This document shows, in pieces, positions 35,047-46,755 of a stretch of 64,000 nt of DNA. The translations under genes and the position numbers were made by a program. The first letter of the stretch is position 1; each line of letters starts with the position of its first letter. The notes below the pieces were generated by a model. It did not search any database and was not told the DNA's origin. It saw nothing but the letters and a program-made list of their open reading frames with translations. This DNA is from Acanthochlamys bracteata (taxonomy: Eukaryota > Streptophyta > Magnoliopsida > Pandanales > Velloziaceae): the NCBI GenBank assembly GCA_019914995.1, contig CM034145.1, forward strand, positions 3,851,262 through 3,915,261, in the 5' to 3' direction.

Positions 35047-35989
35047 CAGGCGTCCACAGTATTAGACATTTCACCATTGAGATCCGATGCAATCAATTTT
35101 CCTACAATTTTGATGTAAAAACAAACCAAAAAACTTTAAATCACTATAATCCTGCGGAGAATACGCGTAATAGAAGTTAAAACAATATTAGAATAGTGAG
35201 CCAGGAGGCGACAATACCACACGTTTCACTCATGTTGTCGAGATATGGTGTGCTTGATTTCCTTACAACCATGAAGCAAAATTAACAAAAAACACTTACG
35301 AACATGTATAGAAATTGCAAAATAGAAATCAAACAAAAATGGGATAGGAATTAGGCGGTGGCGGTATATTTGGCTCAAGAGTGAGTAAATACGTTATATA
35401 TCTTATAAATATAATATAAGAATAGATTTAATATACTAGAAAGTTTCAAAATCTATTAGTCTAATCTTTTGAATTAGATTGGGTATTTTAGTATATAAGT
35501 AGGATCATTTTTGTGCATTTTCTTGGTTAGTTTATTTTTTAAAAAAAAGATTAGACTAAAATACTTACGTGCATTTATTTAAAAAAAAAGACTCGGCCCT
35601 TAAACTAAGGATTGTCACAAAAATAATTTTTTCAATAAAAGTCTCTTCTATATAGAGGTGCAATATACGGATGGGCTAGCCGACCTAGCTCGGTAGCGCA
35701 AATAACCTATCCCACCCTTAACTTTTTTGATCTGATCATACTCATTTACTTGACTCTCTTTTATTTTTTAAACAAATAATGAATAAATAAATAAATTTAG
35801 GAAAATAACTAGAAAATTATTAAAATATAATTAAATTTATTATAATATGTATATAATTATATATTTTGATTTATGCTTAGCGTATTTTTATTTAAAAATA
35901 ATTTAAAAAATTGTTTCATCAGGTTTTCATTATGAGAAAGTTTATGCTGCATTCTTTTATTACAACTTCTCAATCTTTGAGATAAGTTA

Positions 35990-36260
35990 ATACCTCAACT
36001 ATCTCATTACTTAGCTATGTTATTTGATTTTATTGCCGATTCTAAAGATATTGTTTAGAAAGAAATAATTAAAATATCACGTGCTAATAAAGAAAGTATC
36101 AAATATCTTATTAAATCTGTTTTTTACCAATTCGAAATATTATAACTTTTTGAGTTGTCGTCATCATCGATAATGATGGTATATCCTTCAAAATATTTGT
36201 TCAAATCCAATGAAGATTGCATACTAATTGAAGGTGAAGCTAGTGTTGAACTTGAGTTAG
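35990..36260 (-). pseudogene. hAT transposase C-terminal relic
   Basis: Minus-strand reading gives LDLNKYFEGY, then YFILSLLARDILII and TISLESA. These resemble the hAT dimerisation region (DLDxYLEE, YPxLSxMARDILAIPxSTVASESAFS). Stops and frame changes show it is dead; the usual tryptophans and the FSTGGR ending are lost. It may belong to an old element that starts near the GAGGTGC end at 35,659. Confidence 0.5.
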
Positions 36261-36299
36261 GCTTGATGAGTTTGATCATTTTTTTATAATCATTTTTTT

Positions 36300-37425
36300 C
36301 TTTTTACTTTGATGGGTTTGCACCGTTGTCGGTTGTTGTTATTGATTTCGAAAATTATCGAACCTAGTTTCATAAATATATAAACTTCATACAACTTGGT
36401 ACAAGTGTTAGTAGTTTGTAATTGAATATAAAAATATCTAAATACACACTAATATAAGTAAGAGTATTGAAAAAGTACACAAATTTAAGTCTATGATCTA
36501 ACATAAAAATAAAGCAACATAAAAAAGGAATTTTAAACAAATATGTTTTTAATTGCTTGTCATTGTTGCAACTATAGATCTTAGTAAGTCATCTATTAGA
36601 TGCAATGCAATATGATAGCTATATTAAGAATTGATTGTAAAACTAATAGAAAAATATGATAGTAAATAAGAGATAATAAAATGAGTGTATAAGCTTTTCA
36701 ATAATGATCCAATGAGTTTCCTTGGAAGATTTTCGTTGCATCTCTGATGAAAACTTCTACTTTGTATTGGAACAACTTTATCGCTTTCTTCCATACGGAC
36801 AACATCTAATTCGTCCAAATTTTGATTGCAATGTAATAGCCTCTATATTAAGATTAATAACACGAACATTTAGATTCATTTAAAATAGAAACACTAAAGT
36901 TTTTTTATAATGTGAGAATGTGAGTTTAAGAATTGAAGAAAGAAAGAAGGATTTTTATAAATTTGTATGAGTTGAAAATAAAAAATGAGAAATAGAAAGT
37001 TGGTTGTGGGAAATTTGAAAAAGAATATGATATATTTATAGGTGAATTAAATTATCAAAAAATAACTAACAGGTGGGTGACTGTTGATATTATGTCTTTT
37101 TAATAATTTATTAAAAATAATCTTATTTTATATTGATTTGATCAACTATCAACATTAACTATACCATGGTCAATATTGAATTAGCTCTATATTTTTTGAT
37201 GGATCGAAACCGATTATATCAGCTCAATCTTGTTACTATATTAAAAAAATTTTAAATTTAAAAAATACAAATAAATTTCATATCTAAATTTATTATTTTT
37301 ATATATAGTTTTTATTATCTTTAAAGTACGAAAAACCAAATTTATTTTTTAAGTAATTTTAAAATAAGCTATACTTTAATTCCCAGAAGTTCCATAAATC
37401 AAACAACCATAGTCAGAGAATTCAA
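36300..37425. other. AT-rich intergenic region upstream of the peroxidase
   Basis: No gene or clear element was found. Short open frames, such as one at 36,624-36,818, have no family resemblance. The far upstream promoter of the peroxidase must lie here, but no definite box was recognised. Confidence 0.5.
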
Positions 37426-37770
37426 CCCCCCTCTCTCTCTCTCCTGCATCTGCGCCGCGAAGGACGCTGTCCCTCACAAGACGTAAAGAATAGAAACCAA
37501 AAACAAGAGTTACAAAACACTGCTAGAAAGATTATACAAAATCACTCCCAACCATTAAAACAAATCTTAATTCCCTGTGCTCTCTGTTGTTTCCTATTAC
37601 TTCACCATCTCTCTCTTCATTCCCCTCTCCATCTATTCACCCACCACCCCCTTCAACAGATCTGCTTCCATTCTCTTCTTGGAAGCAGATCAATAACACC
37701 ACCACCAACAACAAAAATTCCAGAAAAATTACGAAAAGAAAAAAGTTCTAAATTGGAGGGAAGGTAAGTC
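37426..37770 (+). promoter_or_regulatory. Peroxidase 5' leader region with CT microsatellite
   Basis: A (CT)n tract at about 37,428-37,443, C/T-rich sequence and CACCACCACC-like repeats are typical of plant 5' leaders just downstream of a transcription start. The sequence AAGGTAAGT, a strong splice-donor match, lies immediately before the start codon. Confidence 0.5.
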
Positions 37771-38787
37771 ATGGGTTCTTCTCAGGAGCGACTTTCTGTC
37801 GCAATGGCGGCTCTGGTTTTCCTAATCCTATCAATGTCGCTTACAACGGAAGCGAAACTGAACCAAAACTATTATGCCAAGACATGCCCAAATGTAGCTA
37901 AGATTGTTCGTGAAGCAGTGTACCAGAAACAACGTGAGACTCCCACGACGGCTCCGGGCGCTCTTCGGGTCTTCTTCCATGACTGCTTTGTCGGCGGATG
38001 CGACGCTTCGGTACTAATCACATCCAATAACTTCAATCGCCATGCGGAGCGTGACGCTGACATCAATCTCTCGCTGCCCGGTGATGCCTTCGATGTGGTT
38101 AACCGTGCCAAGTCTGCGTTGGAACTTGAATGCCCTGGTGTTGTTTCTTGTGCTGATATTCTCGCTCTTGCAACAAGGGATGGGCTTTCACTGCTCGGCG
38201 GTCCTTTTGTGCCTGTTAGACTTGGAAGGAAAGATGCGTTAGCTTCCACAGCGGCTTCTGTTGATGCAAATCTTCCGAGGGTTAACCATTCAGTTACTGA
38301 AATTTTGAATCTTTTTACATCAAAAGGGTTCACTATACAAGAAGCTGTTGTCCTCACTGGAGCACACACTGTTGGCTTTTCACACTGCAGCGAATACGCT
38401 GACCGTATTTACAGCTACAAGAAAGGTGTTAAAAACTCTTTTGATCCATCGATGGATCCCCGCTACGCTGCTGCACTGCAGAAGGCATGTGAAAATTACA
38501 AAAAAGATGACACAATTGCGACTTTCAATGATATTATGACTCCGGGCACTTTTGACAACAAGTACTTCCAGAATATTAAGCGTGGGCTAGCATTACTTGC
38601 TTCTGATCATGCCTTAGCCATTGATCCAAGGACCTCACCCTTTGTTAACCAATATGCCGCCAACCAGACGTTGTTCTTCAATGATTTCGTTAGGGCTTTC
38701 CAGAAGCTTAGTGTGTACAATGTGAAGACTGGTCGCAAGGGTGAGGTCCGTCGGAGGTGTGACCAATTCAACAACATTGCTGTTTGA
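37771..38787 (+). CDS. Class III secretory peroxidase, single exon
   Basis: Haem peroxidase of the plant secretory class III family, which oxidises phenolics with H2O2 in cell wall or vacuole (lignification, wall cross-linking, ROS control). The 338-residue frame is intronless. Residues 1-28 form a signal peptide and the mature chain starts near KLNQNYYAKTC. Distal site residues Arg66 and His70 are in RVFFHDCFVGGCDAS; proximal haem ligand His199 is in VVLTGAHTVGFSHC. Eight cysteines (39, 72, 77, 121, 127, 206, 240, 330) supply the four conserved disulfides. ERDADINLSLPGDAFDVV and the ending VKTGRKGEVRRRCDQFN place it by recall with the Arabidopsis PER31/PER41/PER63/PER65 group, several of which lack introns. 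A second Met at codon 12 is a possible alternative start. The gene looks intact. Confidence 0.95.
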   Translation: MGSSQERLSVAMAALVFLILSMSLTTEAKLNQNYYAKTCPNVAKIVREAVYQKQRETPTTAPGALRVFFHDCFVGGCDASVLITSNNFNRHAERDADINLSLPGDAFDVVNRAKSALELECPGVVSCADILALATRDGLSLLGGPFVPVRLGRKDALASTAASVDANLPRVNHSVTEILNLFTSKGFTIQEAVVLTGAHTVGFSHCSEYADRIYSYKKGVKNSFDPSMDPRYAAALQKACENYKKDDTIATFNDIMTPGTFDNKYFQNIKRGLALLASDHALAIDPRTSPFVNQYAANQTLFFNDFVRAFQKLSVYNVKTGRKGEVRRRCDQFNNIAV

Positions 38788-40974
38788 ACAAATGCGTCTT
38801 TCTCATCTCCTCTTGAGTCTCAATTACTGGGTACCAATTTTACTGAATTCATTGCTTGCTTAATTTGAAGAGCAGCGGTAATTTATGGCTACTATTTTTA
38901 ACATATTATTTATCGTTCTCATTACTCTGTCTTAGATTTATGTTTGATTAAGAGCAATAGCGGCAATTGATTCATCTTTATTTTGGTTGCTGTAGTGAGA
39001 TGAGAAAGGGAGGAGAGTAAATTTTCTTTCTTTTTGAGGTCAACACTAAAGAAACAAAGAGAAAGAAAATTTTCATGAAATGTTTTGATCGCCATTGTAT
39101 ATGTTCTATCAATAAATGTTTAATATATTTACCATGTCATGGTGAGCATACTGCCAGATAAATTCTGGAGCTCCTTTGCATTGCACAAGATTCCCTTTTT
39201 TAAATTTTTTTACGAGAGATGTGATTGAGCTAATTCATAATTTATCAGATTTGCAGGCAAACTTCTTTTTCATTTTGTGAGTTGAATGTAATCTTCAGCT
39301 ACTATGACAGTTTAAATATCCTGATAAGCACTTCTCTGTTCATGCAATTGAGATTACTAGCTGGTTAATTGAGTGAACAGATAGCCTTCTGGTAGCAAGT
39401 CTTGGAAAGAATACCGGGAACTGTCCAATAATAAGTGACATTGCACTTCGATTTTGGATTCAGTTTTTGGAGGTGGCCGTTGCTGATGTTTACACATTTC
39501 TTGCATGTCCTAAAATGTAAACTCTAGAAGATCTTAAAGATGTTTCATTCCTAATTTTTATTTGGTGCTACAAGGGTGGCCATGAGGACTTTATAAAGTG
39601 CACCCAACAACCAACTGCTTGCAGTGAATATTTTCTTCTTCTGCAAAACTTTTCAATTGGAATCTGCAGTTCATGAAAATTGTTCTCTCTTTGGTATTAC
39701 TTACACCTTCTTGCTTTTGTAGTATCCTGAGCAACCCGACAATGCACTAAATAGTATCCTAAGCAGCTGATAATGCACTAAGCATTGTAAGAAAGGTGAT
39801 TCTTGCAGTTATATGTCAATTGATTTATGGGTGCCAATGATTTACTGAGCAAAGACGAAGATGACACGCCAGGCATTCATAATTAATTCATCTTCATTGG
39901 TGTCTTCTGTCGCCTGACAACTGGATTTTATTACTCTTCCTTTAATGCAGGTCATAAGAAGGGTCACCAATCAAACAATTTTACTGTGAAGAATCAAGAT
40001 TTTAATTTGATTTATGTCCTTGTAACCCATCTTACTTGCATATCTGGTAACCATTCTGATCAAAGGAAGTTGCGACTACTATCTGATTATCAACATAGAA
40101 CGTCTTTAAGTTGTTTAGCAACTTGGATTTGTAACTGTTCTTGCTGTGAAATGTACCTGTATGTCATTATGCCCATATGTTGCTCCAGAATTAAAAGGTC
40201 TGATATTCTGAATATTAGATGGCCAACTGTAGAGCAGTCGATTAATTGGTTTACTTGATGCTTGCACAAGTGTCTGTTGTTCCTTCAAGACAACATAACC
40301 TCATGTTATTCGCACAACGATTAATTCCAGAAGCAAAATGTTATGTTATGAACATAGCATTTACAGTTTAGGGTTGCAGAATCAGGTAAAACAAAGATAG
40401 AGAAGTGTATGTACCATAGCATTCTCACTCTAAGTAACTCCTGTTGCAGTTTTCATTTGTACGGTCCAGCCAGAAGTTTGCTGTAGAAGCATGGAGACTG
40501 ACTAACAGTTGATCAGCCATTCAGACTGCCAAGCTTGCAATCAAGCAGATCGCAGACCTGGATGATTGAATAATCGACTCCTTTTCCATTCATGGTTGAT
40601 TAGCGTTGTATTTAAAGTTTCAGAAGCTGGTTTTGAATTGCAAGAAGCATACTCACCAGGTGTTCATAACTAGTAAAATCACTTGTAATTTTCTAGTTCA
40701 TAGAAATGTAAAATCGGAAGAAATTCATCGCCCAGCCCTATAAAAGGATATGATAACCAACAAACAGTTTCTTCTAAATAGAATTTCTAAGAACCAAAAA
40801 GAATGAAAATAAAACTCAGGCTAAGACTTGGCTAATGCTTTGAATCATTTTTAGTAGCTTCAGGAATACTGAGACAAAACCTTACAGCCGAAAAATGGAG
40901 AGTTAATGAGAGGTGTGCTGATCATCAGAGCATGCAAGCTTTAAAACATCTTTGTGTGCTAAAAGGTATCATGT
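38788..40974 (+). other. Downstream flank of the peroxidase
   Basis: The first 350 bases are probably 3' UTR; an AATAAATG signal is seen near 39,110. Beyond that the sequence has ordinary base composition but no frame with a known domain; the 90-residue frame at 39,986 shows no family resemblance. Confidence 0.5.
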
Positions 40975-41255
40975 AGGGAAGGAAATCACTTTGCAGTCTA
41001 TTTCAAGATCGAAATACGCTCTTGGACTTCTTGAAATTCATATGGACTTCAGTCATGATCAAGAAGAAAACAGCACTGTGGACGTAAGCAGAAGAATGAT
41101 AGTTAAGATGGATCGAAAACTCTTCTGCCGAAGTCCATTCATAGTAGATACCCCGCGTACAGTACTTGGCATTTCTCAAACGGTAAAGGTCCTTATCAGT
41201 TTTAGATTTTTTGTAGATGTTAGATTAAGTCAAGGTGAGCATCATATCTGATGGG
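40975..41255 (+). mobile_element. Possible fossil Copia reverse-transcriptase fragment
   Basis: The frame contains ISRSKYALGLLEI, resembling the Copia ISQRKYALDLL block, followed at the right distance by a weak match to the region around TRPDIAYAV. It is short, isolated and old, without end repeats. Confidence 0.35.
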
Positions 41256-42290
41256 TTCCAGCTCTCCTCGTTATTAGACGAGGTCGTTCTTAAATGCGTC
41301 TCTTGGAAAGAGCAACCAATTCCCTGTCTCCGAACAAAATTTGTGTCTCTATCCTTATCGATCCCGTAAATTTAAATACAACATTTCTTATGGATGCAAA
41401 AGGTTCCAATGCCTGCAGACAAAGTGGAACTTGGAAATCACTTGTTTAAGTAGAAATGGAATACCATGAAGATGAGATCATCGAGACAGCTTTATTTTGA
41501 CAAAATTCCACTTTACAGGTTGTCCATGTTTTCTCCAATCGAAAGGAAAACAGGAAGATCTCAATGAAATCCAGACTTGTACTCCGACAATATAATCAAC
41601 AGCCGGAATGCATTGTCATTGCAGTAGGGATACATAACGGCTGGGGGAGTATAGACACTCCTTCCACCCCCACCCCTATGCACACTACGGCGGTCTCCTT
41701 TTCAAAACATTCGATACTTTGTGAATCAATCCAAAAATAAAAAATAAAAAATGCAGTTCTGGACAGATTCATCATTTTATTACCGTGAAATTGCCCGATT
41801 GAATTACAGCCATCCAATCAAATTAACTAATAGGAGTGCCGGAAGTGTGCAAAAAGCTGAGGACTGCCTATATGCTTACACGTACAAGAGTATGGCATTG
41901 GAGGCAATTTTTTCCACCTACATTTCCATACAAGAACATGCTTACACAGACAAGGTGATAATATGACAAATCAATTGTCATAGCGTAAGAAACAAGAAAT
42001 TACCAAGATTCTTTTGCTGGAGACTATAATCGATCTCCCTTACACATCTATATCTTTCTCATCTTTAACTGAATACAAATAGGTCCAACCAAAAGCACCT
42101 TGCTAATTTCAACAGAATAATCAACTTCCAAGAACTTTCTCCGTAGCATAAGCAACATGATGCAGTACACTATCATTGTAGGCATATCGACACATTGCTA
42201 CACATCTATGCGAATAGCTAGTTCTGACAACACACATAACCAAATACAAGAATTGTTTTTAAATTCAACAAAATGCTTTTTAGGATCTAA
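41256..42290. other. Intergenic, nothing recognised
   Basis: Mixed composition with a few 70-residue frames lacking any domain. No repeat structure stood out. Confidence 0.4.
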
Positions 42291-42514
42291 GGGCATGTTT
42301 TAATTGCGTGAAAGTGAATTTTGTGAAAATAAAGTTCAATAATTGTAAAATTCGGAGTGATAAGTGAAACACGTAAATAGATTTTATAATAAATTTTAGT
42401 AAAAGTGGAGTTTCGGTGTGCAAGTACAAATGGAATTCTAAATGACGAAAACACGTGAAATAACGTGAACTCAGAGCAGAAAAACAGTAGAGCTCAGTGA
42501 TATTAAACACGCCC
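42291..42514. repeat. Tourist-like MITE, TAA target duplication
   Basis: Ends GGGCATGTTTTAATTGCG and, reversed, GGGCGTGTTTAATATCAC; TAA is duplicated on both sides. Inside are GTGAAAGTG and GTGAAATAACGTGAA motifs shared with the elements at 45,135 and 45,463. Confidence 0.7.
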
Positions 42515-45134
42515 TAAGATTCATACAAAAGAATAAGATGATCTTTGTCATGACCCAATGCTAAACCATAATCGACACTGGACAAAACCAAATCCAGGTA
42601 GGATCCAAACTTAGCTCAGCGCAGTTAGCCTAACTCAAAATCAATGCAAAATAGCACGTGGCATATTTTCCAAAATTTTCGTCAAAACCTCTCTTGAAAA
42701 TTCAAAAAAAAAAAGTCTGAACAATCTCAAATAGATACAACACTAATCACAATAATACCAACTAGTAGTCTTAAAGCATCAAGATAGCAATAAAGAAATA
42801 GATACAATGTCTATTGATAGCTGACTGAACGAAAATACAGTACAATTATAAACATAACGACTTAAAGTACAACCGATAACTTCAGAAACAATAATAGAAA
42901 ATATAAGCCCCTAATTTAGTGAGATTAAAATAACAGAATGCTCTATTTAAGCTCACTAGTACAACACCTAATTATTATATTGTTAACTTTTATACGAATA
43001 AATGTAAAATAAATCAGAGCAAATCTCACTAAGTTTTGAATCGTCCTATACCGACTTAGTCATCTGTAGGAGGATATGATAAGAATGAGATGCAACGCAT
43101 CACACCGTATTTCTTATATAAAGCTATATTATCTATATCCTCAATCTTTCTGTTCTGCACATTCATGCACAATGTAGTTAAAATGCATTAATCTTCATAA
43201 AAGGCTACATTTGTATACACAAAGCAATCAATTATATGATGTTGCATGTTCACATGCATACCTCTGAAAAAATATATAACCTATATCTATAGGTCATCCA
43301 CTCAGATGGATAATCAAATGCAAAACACCATTAGGAAGTTAGAATCGCATAGCACGAGTGAGACCATATCCCTAACTCGTATGATTCCATAATCCACATG
43401 CATACAAGTGTAAATAAATCATACCTCACTAGGTCTCCATACTAGCATACAACTATATGCGAATGTATATTATGCACCAGGCAATCATGCCGCACATATC
43501 AAAGTTACAGAGTCAAGATAATAAATACTAGCGAAATCTAATCTCCAGCTATCAGACTCGCCTCCAACACACAAGGTGTAGGCTCTTTTATCTCTGGCCA
43601 GGCCAATATCAGCCTCAAGTGCAGCAGCAAAACGTTACCTGCCCCGGTGAGGTCATAACCTTCTTCAAGCGCACAGTAGTAGGTGTTACTTGCCCGACGA
43701 TGCAACAAATATCCGCCTCCAACGCACAAGGCTATCCAGTACCGGAAAGGCTATAACCATTGCAGATGATTAGTCTAGATGGGTCGCAGTATTATCACCT
43801 CAGTGCAAATGGGTCTGCAAGTCTATGTATAATAGGTCAGGGTAATACTTGCAAGTCTTGGATTCTTTTACACTGACCGAGTCCTTAACAAGTAGCTGCA
43901 ACATACATGAGACAAATGATGTCACACAGCATCATCTCAACACTTACAGCTTTCCGCACAATAAACATATTAATCACAAGGCCTTTAATGGTACTCAACG
44001 TAATCATAAACTTATGCATGTTTAGAACATAAGCAAAAGTATATATGTTAAGCATACATTATAATTAATGCTACCTAGTTTCATGAAACACTAATCTATT
44101 ATACTATGCAAATGTAGCAATCTTATCAGACATACGAAACTATTCATTACTAGCATGTTATTTCAAATATTTCTAAGATATCAAATAAGTATGCATAGTA
44201 CATGCATCATGTGGTATGAAAGATCAATCACAGAATGCATTGAATATGGCAAAGTATGCCAGTGTTTTCAACACATATATTACATGTAGTGGAAGCCTAA
44301 CAGTATAGTTAAGGGGAAAAAAAAAAGGCATGGTAACACTCCTTAAAGTCCACCAATCTAAGTCCATAGCTATCACTAAGCCGTTTAATCAAACTCCAAA
44401 TCCAATTCTAAAGCATAATCAAATAAGGATACAACTTATTCACAATAAGCATAAACTAAACAAAATCCTGAATACACATCTAGAACCATACATCAATGTA
44501 AACCGCCACTAAGGCGCATCCAAATCCAAGATTCGATCTTTAACCAATAAATCATCAATCAATAACTCGCAATACTAGACTAGTGCTAAGGCTAGCTAGT
44601 TAAGAAGGCTTACCAATTCAAAAGAGACAATCGGCATTCAAAAAGGCCTCACGCCTAACACGAAATTGCCAATTCACTGATCCAACCAACACCTAAGTTA
44701 AATGGATTACTCAATAGCAAAATAGTGGGTTCAAAGAGCACAAAACCAAATATCACAACTCCCTTTGGCTACAGGGCCCATCGGCTCGCCGGATTTCCGT
44801 AAACTAGGATTCCGGTTAGAGGAGGGTTACGGGCAGCAGCAACATGAAGTTGCAATGATGAATAGCTCAGAGGAAAGGATAACGACGCTCCAATTAAGCG
44901 TTGCGGCTGCAACTGGCCGATCCCACGGCAGCCCGACGAACTCGACCATCCTTGGGCCCAAGGTGAAATCTAACTCAATTTACAGAGGAAAGAGTGACAA
45001 GAAGGCGATGCAGGATCACAACCTACTTGTCCAAAACACGATTACAAAACCTCGGCTGATGCAGTTTCTGCCCTAGGAGTTAATTTCCCAGCAGCATAGA
45101 CCTTCCCTCAAATTTAATCTCACCGGTTAGCTAA
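42515..45134. other. Intergenic, probably repetitive, unresolved
   Basis: No gene is supported. A GC-richer stretch at 43,540-43,760 contains two imperfect copies of CGCCTCCAACGCACAAGG about 150 bases apart, along with GAGGTCATAACC and GGCTATAACC echoes. Another GC-rich patch at 44,765-45,075 opens a 103-residue frame of no known family. The look is that of an old long-terminal-repeat-type or other dispersed repeat, but I could not identify a family. Confidence 0.4.
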
Positions 45135-45431
45135 GTGCGTGTGTTTCAAATGACTGTAACTGAGTTCATGAAAGTGAAAAATAAAAAGTAAAATTTTTTG
45201 AAAAATAAAGTGAAAGTAAAGTTCAGTATTTATGTTTCAATAGATTTTAAAAGTATATTAAAAATTGAAAGATATAATTATATTGAGAAGTGTGTAAATA
45301 AAAAAGTTAAAATTAGAGTTCCGTATATAGAAGTGGAGTTCTGAATTTTTTGTGTAATTGAAACATAAATACTATTCGGAATTCAAAATTTGGCCCAAAA
45401 AAATAGAGTTACGGGCATTTGAAACACGCTC
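45135..45431. repeat. Tourist-like MITE, TAA duplication (first of a pair)
   Basis: Ends GTGCGTGTGTTTCAAATG and, reversed, GAGCGTGTTTCAAATGCC; TAA on both sides. The interior has GTAACTGAGTTCATGAAAG and AATAGATTTTAAAAGTATAT blocks. Confidence 0.75.
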
Positions 45432-45462
45432 TAAGTATAACCCACGGTTGCAATTACTGTAA

Positions 45463-45756
45463 GCGTGTGTTTTAAATGTCTGTAACTGAGTTTCGTGAAA
45501 GTAAAAAATAAAAAATAGAACTTTTTGAAAAATAAAGTAGAAGTGTAGTTCAGTATTTGTGTTTCAATAAATTTTAAAAATGTATTGAAAATTGAAAGAT
45601 ATAGTTGTATTAGAAAGTATGTAAATAAAAAAATTGGAACTAAAATTTCGCATGTGAAAGTAGAATTCTGAGTTCCTTATGTAATTGAAATATATGAATT
45701 ATTCGGTACTTAAAATCTGGTAAAAAAGTAAAGTTACGGGCGATTGAAACACGCCC
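45463..45756. repeat. Tourist-like MITE, TAA duplication (second of a pair)
   Basis: Ends GCGTGTGTTTTAAATGTC and, reversed, GGGCGTGTTTCAATCGCC; TAA on both sides. It has the same orientation as the copy at 45,135 and high visible similarity to it, only 31 bases downstream. Confidence 0.75.
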
Positions 45757-46755
45757 TAAGTGTTTACATGTTCGATCACAGAAATATGTATGTGTGCATT
45801 TGGAGGTATTGAATCGAAACGAAAGGCCGTTCTCTCTCTTATCACTTGATATTCGGTATTGAAGAATGTTTGCCTTGCAATGTTTACATTACATTGCGAG
45901 AAGTACAAAAGCAAGTGATGGTTTGCAAGAATGCTCTCTTTCACCGAATTTACACCCAACATTGCAAGAATGGCCTTACATTATAACCATTCACCAGCGC
46001 AAGAAGTACATCCACCAGGTGCAGATCCTTACCGTATTAAAATTCACTTGGATTGTATTTTAACTAGTAAAAAACGAATTTTATAAAACTGAATTTGATA
46101 AAACTAAATTTAATAAGAAGTGAATAAAAAATAAGCTCACTGAATTGGAAATTAATTGAACCACATTAAGATTCAAACTCAAAATCTAACAAAAAAAAGA
46201 AGTTCCGCATTACCTTATATAAAGTTATAGAAAAGCAACACATGATTCAACAAGCCGTGTAAGAGAACAAGGTGCAAGGCTGCAAATAGTTCATTTGAAT
46301 GGAAACTTCTAGCTTGAAAACACTTGCACCCAGACAATGAAGAGTCCAGGGAGTTACGCTGTTTAGTGCTCATACACTTCCCAGTAGAGACTCGCCCAAC
46401 CAATACATGTTAACCAAAGTGTAGCTTGGTGGATACCAATGAAAGAATTTTACTTTCATTAACTTCACTTTTGCATAGTTGTTTCTTTCCTGACAAAGTT
46501 GTAGCTTCCCTTTCCTAACTATTTCAGTGACAAGAAAAAGGCAGCAAAAGCTGCCCCCAAGTGGTTTCGTTTTGAGATCTTTGACAAAACAATTAGGGAG
46601 TACACAAATATCTGCATAATAGGAAAAAGGACGGATAGCAAGGTGCATGTTGTCCTCGTGAAGATCCTGTAGAAAGTAAAATATAAATCAGACATGACGA
46701 AGTGATACATGTTGGAAATGCAAAATGTGTGGAACAATCTAACAATCTTACTGTA
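45757..46755 (-). other. Downstream flank and probable 3' UTR of the ARL2-like gene
   Basis: The part next to 46,755 should be 3' UTR of the DnaJ gene; the rest is unassigned. Short frames on both strands show no domain. Confidence 0.45.

Noticed and set aside
37872-38369. Open frame of 165 codons on the minus strand
   Set aside because: It is the antisense shadow of the peroxidase coding sequence and has no family resemblance.
42515-45134. A gene or a defined LTR element in this stretch
   Set aside because: Imperfect short repeats and repeat-like composition are present, but I found no coding domain, no paired ends and no recognisable family.
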